A stretch of DNA of 64,000 nucleotides from positions 5,893,501-5,957,500 of the forward strand of contig JBBMNZ010000026.1 of assembly GCA_037954325.1 (NCBI GenBank), read 5' to 3'. Below are positions 1-10,800 of this stretch, piece after piece. The notes under the pieces were generated by a model. The model did no database searches and had not been told where the DNA came from. It saw nothing but the letters and a program-made list of their open reading frames with translations. How positions within the stretch are numbered: position 1 is the first letter of the stretch; the number at the start of each line of letters is the position of its first letter. Source of the stretch: Fistularia commersonii. Lineage: Eukaryota; Chordata; Actinopteri; Syngnathiformes; Fistulariidae. The translations under genes were made by a program, and so were the position numbers.

Positions 1-2120
1 TTTGAGCGAATTTCGCCGTGCATTGTAACGATGCAGCTCGCTGTCAGACTCTCCTGCAGCACCAACACCTCGGATCAGCATCAGCGGCCTCAGATCCCAC
101 AGCTGAAAGTCATACCTTGTTAATTGACGGCTTGTTTTCCTTCGTTTCTTTATTGCTGACTTTCTGCTCTGGAGTGTCGTCGGTCTTTTTCTCAGCTCCC
201 GGTGTTTTTTTCTTCCCTTTAAAACATAAGGAAATAAATAAGTAAGTGGATAACAAATTAAATCAGTCAATTTAAGCTTTCTTCACGCTTATTTTATCGT
301 CCGCTCTTGGTCGTAGATGCGAGTTTAACTTCCTAGGGTTCTTTACTGGGTAGAGTTGCTGTTTATACCCGAGCTCGTAATGTGCGAAACGACACATTCG
401 TGTCGACATTCACATACGACATTCGTGACATGTTTACATACCCTTTGCCATCTCAGTTCTGCAGAAGCATTTCGCAACAGAAGAGAAGTTCGCGAAAATT
501 ATACTTTGCTCAATATCAAAATATCAACTCGCAACTGTAGACGCGCAGATCGCTGCGGTGCACCGTGATGGATTTCAAAAACCCTAGGGTCCCTCTGATT
601 GGCTGCTCTGTGCAGAGAGGGCGGAGTTTCAGTTGATCGCGCGACTGTCATTGGCTGTATTTCTGCCATTTAACCAGAATCAGAAAGAAAAAAAAAAAGT
701 TGTCCCCGAGGGGCAATTGCGGTTCATGGGGTAGTAGCATCAAATGATGAACATCAATAAATAAATGGGTGAATACATATCGTCACGCTCTTAAAATAAT
801 CGCCTTAGTCATTTTTTCAGGAAACACAAAAAACTGAACTATTTAACACATTCTTGTCAAAGACAATTTCTACTAAAGGGGTAGAATGGCACAATCTGTT
901 TAACTGAGGATGTAGGCAATTTTGCCAGAGGTGGTCAGCATCATGAGGAGATGATTTGGGCAAAAAAACATTTTTGTAAACAAATTACTTCGGCGATTAT
1001 TTTCAGAGGGTGACGATATAAAAAAGGTATAATGAATACTGTACAAAATTGGTAAGGGAAAAAAATAACATGGCCAGGACCGGGACCATTTGTTTCACAG
1101 GAAGAATGTTTGCCAGTGCAAAACAGATCATCAAACATTTTTATTAATTTGCCCCTGAATAATAACACAGCTGCATCATCTTTCCAGTGTGTTTATGATC
1201 TCATTTATGTTGACTTTAAAATTGGGCTCATTGGGACAAAAGTGAATGAATTCCATGAGTTACAGAAATGAAAATTGCACTGACTTTTTAATCACACAAT
1301 GACTTAGGATTTGTCAGTTATTCATTTTGAATAAAATATCTGCATGACATGTATGAAATTCTAAGAGGGACGTCACAGTTACAGCAGTTTAAAATCTTGA
1401 AGCGGTGAGCTTATCTAAAGTCGTCGAGGACAGTGATTCTCAAAAAGTGGCACAGTGTTTCATCATCTTCATAAATACAAAATGAGAGATTTAGGGTGAG
1501 TTTGGTCTGCGCTTGATATGTGTTATTTTTAACACATGGCAAAAGGATGTGTCTGTGGCTCATCTGGTGCATTTGAGGAACAGTGTAGGAGGAGAGAAAG
1601 CTCAAATCTGATAAATTGGAGAGGGCCTTCAGGATACAGTATATTGTGGTTATTTGTGTACAGCCATTTAACTTTTTTTTTTATTAGTGATATAACATTC
1701 ATAAAGACTACTGTTTGACAGGACCATGGGTCTGATGGGCTAGTATGAAAACATACTGACACTTAATATTTATCAAAAAAAAAACAAAACTATAATTGTA
1801 TTTCATGTGAGTATTGATATAGCCATGGGATCAAATGGATGAAAAGGAACCAATAGAGAATACTAGGTATCGTCAATTAGAACAAACTTTACAACACATT
1901 CCAAATGACATCTGTCTGCTGCTTTTACATCACCCTTCATGCCTAATTAACTTTAAACATGCTATTGTGTAAATATTTTGAAGAAAAAAAAAAATCAATC
2001 TCTTGCCTCTGACACAAAATATAGCTTTGATTTATTTTATTGAAGGATGCATTTAAAGATTTAGTCACTCAATTCTTCATCAAAAAAACAAATACAAAAT
2101 AAAATACATTAATATCATCA
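1..2120. other. No identifiable gene; promoter-like patch near 590-660
   Basis: I recognise no protein here; the short open frames resemble no family I know. In human 12q24.31 the neighbour of MTRFR on this side is CDK2AP1, but I could not find its conserved C-terminal coding sequence. Bases 598-654 carry two inverted CCAAT boxes (ATTGG at 598-602 and 650-654) flanking a GC box (GGGCGG at 619-624). This is the usual look of a TATA-less vertebrate promoter, so a transcript may start nearby, direction unknown. From 660 to 2120 the DNA is AT-rich with no sign of coding. Confidence 0.35.
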
Positions 2121-2124
2121 TTAA

Positions 2125-2488
2125 CACCCATCCATCGTCCGCGCTCAGGGTCACCGGAGCCTGTACCAGCTATCATCGGGTAAGAGGCAGGGTACACCCT
2201 GGACTGGTCAATCGCAAGGCCACATATACAGACATCCTGAACATTCTCTCATTCACTCAGGGCAATTTATTAGGAAAATTGTCTTGAGTGAGTGGGATTC
2301 AATGTTCCCAATAAATTGTCCCGCGATAATGAGCAATAACCTACAGTAGGTTTTTTTGACCGTGGGAGGAAACCGGAGAAACCCACACAGACAAACTCTA
2401 CATAGAAAAGTCACCCTTGATGGAATCTAACTGGGGTCATTCATGCTGTGAGGCTGAAACGTGAACCACTGCGCCATCATGCCACCCA
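2125..2488. repeat. Dispersed fish interspersed repeat (degenerate copy)
   Basis: The segment has the word order of a very common fish repeat: a GGGTCACC-type start, then GGGTACACCCTGGACTGGTC near 2190, GTGGGAGGAAACCGGAGAA near 2365, ACCCACACAGAC, and an end reading CCACTGCGCCATCATGCC near 2466. I know this sequence as multi-copy in teleosts but cannot assign its class (a LINE/SINE tail is likely). An inverted repeat sits inside it: arms at 2260-2274 and 2307-2322, GGGCAATTTATT against AATAAATTGTCCC. The copy ends about 24 bases from the MTRFR stop codon, so it probably lies in that gene's 3' UTR. Confidence 0.7.
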
Positions 2489-2511
2489 TCATCTATAACA
2501 TGATTCACATT

Positions 2512-3979
2512 TTAAACATTGTCTTTCCCGAGTTTGACATCTGCAACCAGTGCTTCTTTAAACAGTCTTTTTCTCTCCAGATTCTCATTTGCTTTCCTTC
2601 GCTTTTCTTGTTTTTTCAGCATGGACTCCTTCTTTCTCAGGAAAATGTCACTTTCTTCTCCTTTGTATGAGATGTCCAGTTTCTCCCTCATAATTTCCCG
2701 AGCACGCTTTCGGTTTGTATCCACAGATCTGGTTTGGTGGCACTGTCAGGGAAAAAAAACATGACATGAAATCATTATGTTTTGCAGAGAACAAAATAAA
2801 TATTGCATTGGGCCCGGGCGTCCATTGGATGGGTCATTAATGGGTTTGGATGGGTTTGTTCTTATTCTTATTCTTATTATTAAATCAGAAGGAAATTAGA
2901 TAGTAAATCATAAAATTTCAGCAGTGAGAAATCGATTTTTGGAGGCTCACCTCACTGCAGAGGTAGTTGTTACCCCTTTATTTTCCTTTAAATGCTGTAC
3001 CCTTTCTGTCTGAGAAAATTGTGTTTCTCCCCACACATGATGTACATGGCTGTTTGTTCATGCATTTATAACTCAGGTTGAAACTCTTCTTCAGATTTTA
3101 ATGCATCTTGATAAGTTCTTTTACCAACTCAGGTCAGTGAATAGCTCTAAAACGAGCCCAGCTACATATAGGTTTCTTGGGTGATACTTAATAATATATT
3201 TACACGGGATGTTTCTGACTGTGTGTTTCACACAGATTACAATTGTATTTTCAGTCACGAGCTGTGAAAGTTATTTTCAAAACTGAAAATAGTTAAAACA
3301 TATCTGAGTTCTTCTGTCATAGGAGTGACCGACAGACCAGGCCTTCATAAGCACTGAAAAAGAATGTTAAAGGTAGTTCAGGTGTTTTGTGACAGGAGAT
3401 ATCATTTGGGGAAAAGAAATTAATAAATGCGATTGATTTTCATTATAACCAGATCATCTGTGTTTCAATATTCAAACCGTTTTCCCTTCTCATGATATTT
3501 CGCAGTGTATTAGGCCTTAAAATTGGTTCTTTGCTGCATACGATCAAGATTTGTCATGATCATCAGCAGGCCTTTGAACACCGGTGAGGGTCAAATACTA
3601 CAATGAAAAACTACATGTGGAATGATGCAAAACATCACAAATAATGGTTATGTTTTAACCTTCTGTTTCTAGAAATTATCACAAAGCCAGGAAAACAAAA
3701 CACACAACTGACCTTGACCACAATTCCAGTAGGGATGTGTTTGAGCACCACACAGTTGCTGGTTTTGTTGGTAGCCTGTCCCCCGGGACCCGATCCTCTC
3801 ACGAATTGCTCCTCCAGCTCCTCTTCGTTCAGAACCGGAAGGTCTACGAGGTTCTTCTTCCCGGCGGCCGGGAGGCAACTCAGGCCGGCCGGGGGACGTC
3901 TTGACACCGGGGGGACACCGATGGAGCCGAGCCAGGTGACGCTGCGGACACCGTTCAGGACGGGGAACAGTCTCGCCAT
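2512..3979 (-). CDS. mtrfr: Mitochondrial translation release factor in rescue (MTRFR/C12orf65)
   Basis: Two coding exons on the minus strand, 3979-3713 and 2742-2512 (stop), joined in phase 0, give 165 residues; the human protein has 166. It belongs to the class I release-factor (ICT1/RF) family and acts in mitochondria to free peptides from stalled mitoribosomes. The family's GGQ motif, which catalyses peptidyl-tRNA hydrolysis, is at residues 66-68 within RGSGPGGQATN. The N terminus (MARLFPVLNGVRSVTW) is basic, lacks acidic residues and suits a mitochondrial presequence. Exon 2 encodes a highly basic C-terminal tail (KKQEKRRK and LERKRLFKEA), as expected for binding rRNA in the mRNA channel. 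There is no stop-codon-recognition domain, consistent with a rescue factor. The splice sites are clean (AAG|GTCAGT and CCCTGACAG|TGC). Confidence 0.93.
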
Positions 3980-4260
3980 GCCTTAAGAGAAGATTCTTGG
4001 CTGTATGGCGTCTTCTTATATCAGAATATCTCTGCGGTCCACCTCTCCGGGTTGACGGGCAAAACATTCCCGTTTAAAACATTATTTTACGGAAAGAACA
4101 GTGCGTTCTCGTCGCCCCTTCGGCGTGTTTGTGTTAATATGGTCTTCTTCTACGCTTCGGAATCCACCAATCAGCGGGCTGCACGTTCTTCTTCGTGGCT
4201 CGAGTATCTCCTCTTGTCCACTTCCGGTTGTAAGCTAGTGGCAGCTAGCGGTAAGGCGTA
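3980..4260 (-). promoter_or_regulatory. MTRFR promoter, possibly bidirectional
   Basis: This GC-richer stretch directly upstream of the MTRFR start has a CCAAT box at 4167-4171, an ETS/GABPA-like CTTCCGG at 4221-4227 and no TATA box. ETS sites are typical of promoters of genes for mitochondrial proteins. A splice-donor-like sequence facing right (AGCG|GTAAGG at 4250/4251) hints at a rightward transcript from the same promoter. Confidence 0.55.
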
Positions 4261-6500
4261 GCACCTCTGTTCATTTTGTTTATCTTGCAAATTACAATTA
4301 CATTTTAAATATATATAGCTTTTTTTCTTAATTTGGATTAAGTCACAGATTGAGCAGTTTGGAAGAAGAAAATGAAAACGCAGTTTGGGTTACACATGAC
4401 TCATTTTCGTTCTGAGTCAAAATATGCGGCAACATTCTGAAAATGAAAAGCATTGTGCCAAAGTATTTTAATTTGAATTGTGATACCTATACCCAAAATT
4501 GGAAAAAAAATGAAAACTAAAAAACAAATGCTTTGATTCCATTGAACGCTTATGATTTTGCTAATTTCAAATGTTGTTGCACACTGACTACTGAGATGGC
4601 GAATGCATTTTTCAGATTATGCCCCATTAGATGTGTGTTTTTCTCCTGCTCGTCAAAGTTATGCATGGCAGTGAAGTAGTGCATACTCCCCTGATTCCTC
4701 CTTGTGACAGTACTTACATAATCCTATTAGACTTTTGCATACAGGGTGCAATGTTTCATCCAGTGCTGTGTGCTCTCCATCCAGCCTTGTCCAGACTTTC
4801 TCCTCTTCTGTGCCCCCTTTAGTTGCTCTTACTCCGCCCGTGTTGTGTTTACTGCAGCCGTTACATGCCGTTGAGCTGTAATACTTTTTCTATGTGTTTT
4901 ATTATTTCATCACCAGGGAGGATTTATTTATTTATCTCTTCATTTATTTGGAAAAACTGCACCCTTTGCATGATATCATGAGACTTCAATGTTAGCTTGC
5001 TAACAAAAAGAAAAAAGGAAAACAAATGGAAAATGTTATCAATAGTCTTTCTTACATTGATTTGGCTCAAGGTTGTTTGTTTTTTAAACAACTCGTTGAG
5101 TTTTTCAGGTCCTTGACAATGACGGGCTGGTGTTCAAATCCCTGAGTAACAGGTTTATGGTTCTACAGTTACTGTTATGATCCATAAATATACACAAGAA
5201 GCACCATTAAGAAAGGCAAGACAGTGAGACTGAATTATCTGTCATGACTCTGCGTGAGCCTCCAGCTCCACAGAGGCCCCACCTTTCCACCTGCCACACC
5301 TTCCTTTACTTGAACACCATTATTCATCAACCAGTCATCTGTCAGGCTGTTCATAATTCAACACAAACTCACACATCCATTTCCCCCTGCATCTCAAAAT
5401 ACAATATTTGTACATTAGCCACCTCTGCAAAAAAAACCCTAATTGTTTCAGTGAATTTCCTGTATTTTGAAACCAATTTTCTCCCTGGATGGTTAATTTA
5501 AGGAATAGATTCTTTAAACATCCTTTTTATTCTAATCCTGGTCACTGAAGCCTGGTATTCAATATCTGAGTTCTTTGTAACCCAGATAAGATAGGTCTGC
5601 AAAGCAGTTAGTTTATAATAATCTGAAAAGTGAATCATTTCGATTCATTAGCTTTTGTATGTCTTCCTCAAATATGATTTGCAGATACCATAAAATGCAT
5701 GAAAGAAAACATGTTTTAATAGTTCAAGTAAAACTGTCTCGTAAAGGTCCTCATTCTTCCCCTTAACAATGACTATGGTTTGTAAATCAGGAAACAGTGG
5801 TGGTCAAGGGCAAAATACAATCTCTGACGCAGCAGTCATGAAACAAAGGTGAATTTCTATACACCCTATCTTTAGTACTTACAACTGATCCCGATTTTCA
5901 CAAGACACAATTGAATATAGCTGTCTTACCAGTAGCATGCGATAATCTAAGACTATAAAAAAATCGTTGAATTGTTTTTTTTAATCGTTTTTTATTCAAT
6001 ATTGTGTTGACTATCTTGTATCTTAGATTTTTATTGACATGTACGTTGTAAGAATGTGGTGATTCAGGCTGTGCAAAGAAATTTTACTTTGCTTCTTCCT
6101 TCATACCAGGCGTATAGCGATTAGAATAAATAAGACTTATATCGTGGTGATGTATTTTACATGACTTTTTTTTTTTGCGTTCTCCTTTTTTATTGCTCAT
6201 TGAAGGCCATGCAATTAGTGTTCCAACAGGTGGCGACACTCTAACGACACAGCGGCTGCAAATTTCAATTTATCAAGGTAGTAAAGTGAAGATAAACACC
6301 GGATGTTAGCTATACTTTTTTTCAAAATAAAACCACGTATTTACTTTTCAGTCCCTCATTACTTAGGAATGTGGCGCATCCTTGTAAACAATTATCTTGA
6401 AATAGAAATAAATGAACAACTGTTATTTAAAATCTCAAAGAAAGGGTAAAAGTTAGCTGCAATTACCCCGACACATGGCAAATTCAACTTTTATTTTGAA
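4261..6500. other. Intergenic DNA, nothing recognised
   Basis: AT-rich sequence with short homopolymer runs and no coding region, RNA gene or recognisable repeat. It separates the MTRFR promoter from the GC-rich patch at 6.5-7.2 kb. MPHOSPH9, which sits between MTRFR and PITPNM2 in human, should lie in this direction; none of its coding sequence is visible. Confidence 0.5.
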
Positions 6501-6509
6501 ACTAAAACC

Positions 6510-7232
6510 GGAAGCGTAGCTGTATCCGTTGCAATCCAGCTATATTTGTGTCGTGCCTGTGAAGGCTGTGTGAAGTCTTGCGGCGGTTCAGAGTTACGGA
6601 GTGACAAGTCTTACGATGACGGCTCCTCTCCGGCGGTTTGCTATCTATCCGTCCCGGTCCGGTGGACCGAGGGGCCGACTGTCCTTCTGAGCCCCTTAGA
6701 CTCCCGTTTCATCCCCCACCACCACCACTACCACCACCCCCGGCGAGCCGAGCCCACAACTCCTACGAGGATAGGTTGGATATTCAAGGACATTTTAACG
6801 TCACCGTAGCTACGTTGGCCTTTCGCGTCGGTTGGGGAAACCTCGGTGGGTTCGCGCAACGATGTGGCTGGATTCTGTAAACAGAAAGGATACCTGAGGC
6901 TGTGACGAGCCGCCGCTCTCAGCATGTTTTCCGACGTGTCACCTCTTCGTGTCGCAGCCCTTCTTCCGCCGAAGGGCCAAACGGACGGCGGCGTAAAGGG
7001 AAGCGGTTGTTGACTTTCAGATGCGCGCATTTCCATCATGTCATCGTACGAGAGCGGCGAGACTCTGGGAAAAACCACAACAATAACAACAATAACAACA
7101 ACAAGCCACCGCGGGGAGAGAGGCGGATAAAGTTTGATCTGCTTGGGGGCGGGGGTGGGGGGGTGGGACGTGGGTTAAGGGGGGCCAAAGTGTGCCAAAG
7201 CCCCGGAGTGCATCGCTGCGCATCGGCTCCAG
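6510..7232 (+). promoter_or_regulatory. GC-rich promoter and candidate first (non-coding) exon of PITPNM2
   Basis: Base composition jumps to GC-rich with many CpG pairs, starting near an ETS-like ACCGGAAGC at about 6506-6514. It ends at a strong donor, CTCCAG|GTATGT (7232/7233). The next plus-strand coding exon is PITPNM2 at 24211, whose exon opens with an acceptor at 24046 and contains 5' UTR, so an upstream non-coding exon must exist. This patch is the best candidate. Inside it are an (AAC)n-like run at 7076-7105 and a dense series of G runs at 7145-7184. No open frame here looks like a real protein. The link to PITPNM2 is inferred from position and the two splice sites; an independent lncRNA is possible. 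Confidence 0.5.
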
Positions 7233-7774
7233 GTATGTGGCGAGAATTGCTGGCCATCAATTTGTCATTACACTGCTGCCATGTTGCTAGGTAACTAACC
7301 GCCAGTGGGTTTACTGTAGTTCAAATGTGATCATCCCGTTGCAGAGATGCAACGTCCGATTTCGTACATCTGCTTTCGCATAACATCTAGATGCCATGTG
7401 CACGTTTGTTTGGACTTCTTCTTTGACATGTGGCCCTGTTTCTGCAACCAATATTCCTGATCCTGCAATGACGGTTTGATGTTGTTGTGACACCCCGTTG
7501 AAAACATGTCCTTTTCCACCCAGGCACACTCAGGTATGACAATTGACACAGTGCCCTGCAAAGAGATGTAGTTTTTAAAACCTCAATCCTCAATCTGATG
7601 ACAGATGTTCACAGCTGTGAACATCTGTGTTAATTTGTGACGGCACAAATTTAAGGAGGGGAATCACACATTGCTGCTTGAAGACTCTGCCAGGGTTCAA
7701 AAGTCGCAGGCTTCCCTTTCTTTTTAACCCCAAGCAAACACCTGCACGCCACATGCTTGTTTGTGTCCCGTAAA

Positions 7775-7807
<33 letters not shown>

Positions 7808-10800
7808 CCTCCGTCAATATAACTTGATGAGTTTCAGCATCAAGAGCACACTTGACTCAGCAGGGCGGGAATGAGTCATTGAAGCAATGCTGACTCGGAG
7901 GCTGTGTCGCCCATTGGCCTGATAATCTGGTAGGATTGCAGGAGCGGCTGCACCGTGACCCTCCTCCCCACCCTTGGACATGACAGCGCATCGAAGCATC
8001 TTTGAATAAGGAGCACAACCTACCGCTGTTTTTTTTTTTTAAGCTTGTGCTACTGGTTAAGCTCAGAAAAACCAGATGCCCCGCAATTACTGTATGAGAG
8101 GAAACAGCAGGAGACACATACCAAAATGCGTTATCGTGTTTTACCTGGGTTCAAAACATGCTGTAGTGATATGTAAGCAGAATGCAATCCTTCTTACATG
8201 TTTTAACCTGCGCACCCCCTCCTTGAAGACATAACGCTCATGCGAGGCTTGTTGTATAACACGTTCTATTCTGCATCAGCTGCACCATGATCTTAAGCAT
8301 TTCACCAGCTTTGTCACTACTGAAGCAGCATGGAATAGAAGTGCCTTCACCAAAAATGTGATTTTTGTGGAGGCTTTCTTGCACTTATTGGCAGGCAATG
8401 CAGACCCTTCCTCCTGCCTGTTAGTCACTGCTGGGTGGTAATGTTAAGACAGTGTGAGTACTTTGATTTTGATGATTTATTATTGCTTCTGGTTTGAGCA
8501 ATGACCACAGTTTTGTTTGTCTTTGTCATGATCCCGATGTGCTCTCATGCCACGTGCAACCACTTGATTCACACATTCTAGTAAAAGCCCAAGGACTGCT
8601 AAAAGCCCAAGGACTGCTTGAAGCCATCACAGTATCTACACGGTCGCTGTCACACTGTTTGTGATTGTTCAGACTATGAGGGTTGTAGACTGTAAACACG
8701 GCTTTGTGATGTGAAAATATTAGTCCAACCAGTTTTCCAGAGTTTGGCATTCCATTTTGCCCCCAGAAAAACCACATACATATATGAAGAAGACAAACAA
8801 AAGAGCAAATGCAAATTGAGCAGCAGTTTTTTTTTTCTCTAGAATTTATGTGAAATGTTTTCCTACATTTTAAAACCCATTTTTGTAAAATAACAAACGT
8901 CATCTTAACGCTAACTGAACAGTGAAAGTGGTTCAGCAAGTCTCGTTACTTGTCTGGTTCCATTTATGATTTATTTATTGCTCTCCTATCTGTTTATTAT
9001 ATTTTACTTTTGTCCCAACTCTGTCCAAAATTTCATTAATTTCCAAGAGATTTTTTTAATTTCATTTTATTCAGATAGTGGTATGTTTCACTTGCTCAGT
9101 CCTCATTATAGCTACTGGGAGTTTCATTTACTATCACAGGGCCCTTCCTAAAGGTAAAGTTCACCTTGTCTGAGAAGCTTCGCTATACGTAGGTGGGTGT
9201 GTTTTGCCACAGTGTTTTGCGATAAACTTGGTTGTAACGTCAATTTAGCGCACCTTTATGGCTAGGCGACTTATTTAACAATATGATAACAAGTAAACAT
9301 CTCTGTTAGTAACATGATGTGAGTTTATTTCATGGGAGGTGGAAATGACAAATGTGCTTGAATGTTGTTTGAAATGCATGTGTTCTTGGTGAATTCATGT
9401 CATTGTCATCAGTGAAGACAATAACCATCAGGCTATCATGCTTTACAATGTCCAGAACTGACTATTTTGTAATTTCTTACATTGTGAGACCTGCAGTGGG
9501 CGAAAATGGCACATGGTGTGTTTAAATGAGTGATAAACATTTTTTTTAACACAAGGCCCATATCATGAATATTACTTAATGTTATTTAGCATGTTTTGTT
9601 TTAAGCATTTTTATGCTTCTTCATTAAACAAATGATAGTGAGTGGAGATAGGTCTCAAGACCAGGAAGTTTCCATTTTTTTGTGTTCATTTAGTTTAATA
9701 TAATTCAAAGCAGATTAATAGTGAATGTGATTTATAAAGTGGTGATAAAGTCCCTTCCTCAGACAAAAATGCCGCTGTGGTTCCACAAATTTTTATCAGC
9801 TATGTTATTTTAACAGATTTCAAATATTCATTCAGTATAAATATTAAATGAGATAATTCTTGGGGGGGGGGGGGGGGCTTGAAGAATCCAAATTAATCTG
9901 CTACTATGTTCCTGTTCAGGTGAAACAGTCAGGATTTTAAGAAGGCCGAGTTTTGTGACTAATATTTAGTGTAAGCAGTGACGTGTTTTCCGAAACCATT
10001 TTTGTTTTTCGCACGATGTTCCTTTTCACACCAGCAATCAAGCAAAGCAGACAGGCTGCCATGACATTTTTGAATCTAGATACTTTGCTCATTTATGTTA
10101 GAATCAAAGATCACCCCGCCGCAGTGGCAAGACTGCCTGACAACCTCCTGATGGTTCGGAGGAAATGCTGTGAGAATCTATATGCTGCAAGTCTTTGTGA
10201 CCATGGAGTGGAAAATTGCTGACAGGAGCCTGTGGCTTGTGGGAAGTGTACCTCTGAATCTTGATTGGAGTGTTGTGGCCTTTTTCACCTTTAGCAGAGT
10301 TCTTTTTCCACCAGTAACCTCCAAGTTGCTTAAAAGCGGCATAAGCAATTACTCCCGTCACTTGCTTGGTGTGTCGGATAACACTTTCATACTCGGTCAC
10401 TGAGACACATCCGTTTAATTCAGAGGGAAAAAAAAAAAAACGCGCTTCCTGTCGGTTAGATTTTGAATGCAGCTGCAGCCTTTATTTTTTAACTTTTTCA
10501 GCCGATCATCAGATGAGATTCAAGAAAGAGAGGCTCCGATTCAGGATGGCGAAATTTCCTATTCGTGAAGTACTTTTTTTTTTTTTTGTGAATTCTCTGT
10601 GTTGTTTTCGGTTTGCTTGTTCTTCCGAATTAATTAGCTGTACTTCTTTTGAAGAGATGAGAGATATAGTCCTGGCTCATTGCTCGGACCAGATTGTACA
10701 CCGTTTTGGACGGCTATTGCACGGTTATCTCCCGCATCTTGTATCCCACCCACGTTACGCACACATTTTCCTCCCTGCCACCAACTCGCAGTATCATCTT

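Noticed and set aside
9861..9877. G run as a functional quadruplex
   Set aside because: It is a plain homopolymer in intronic DNA with no supporting context.
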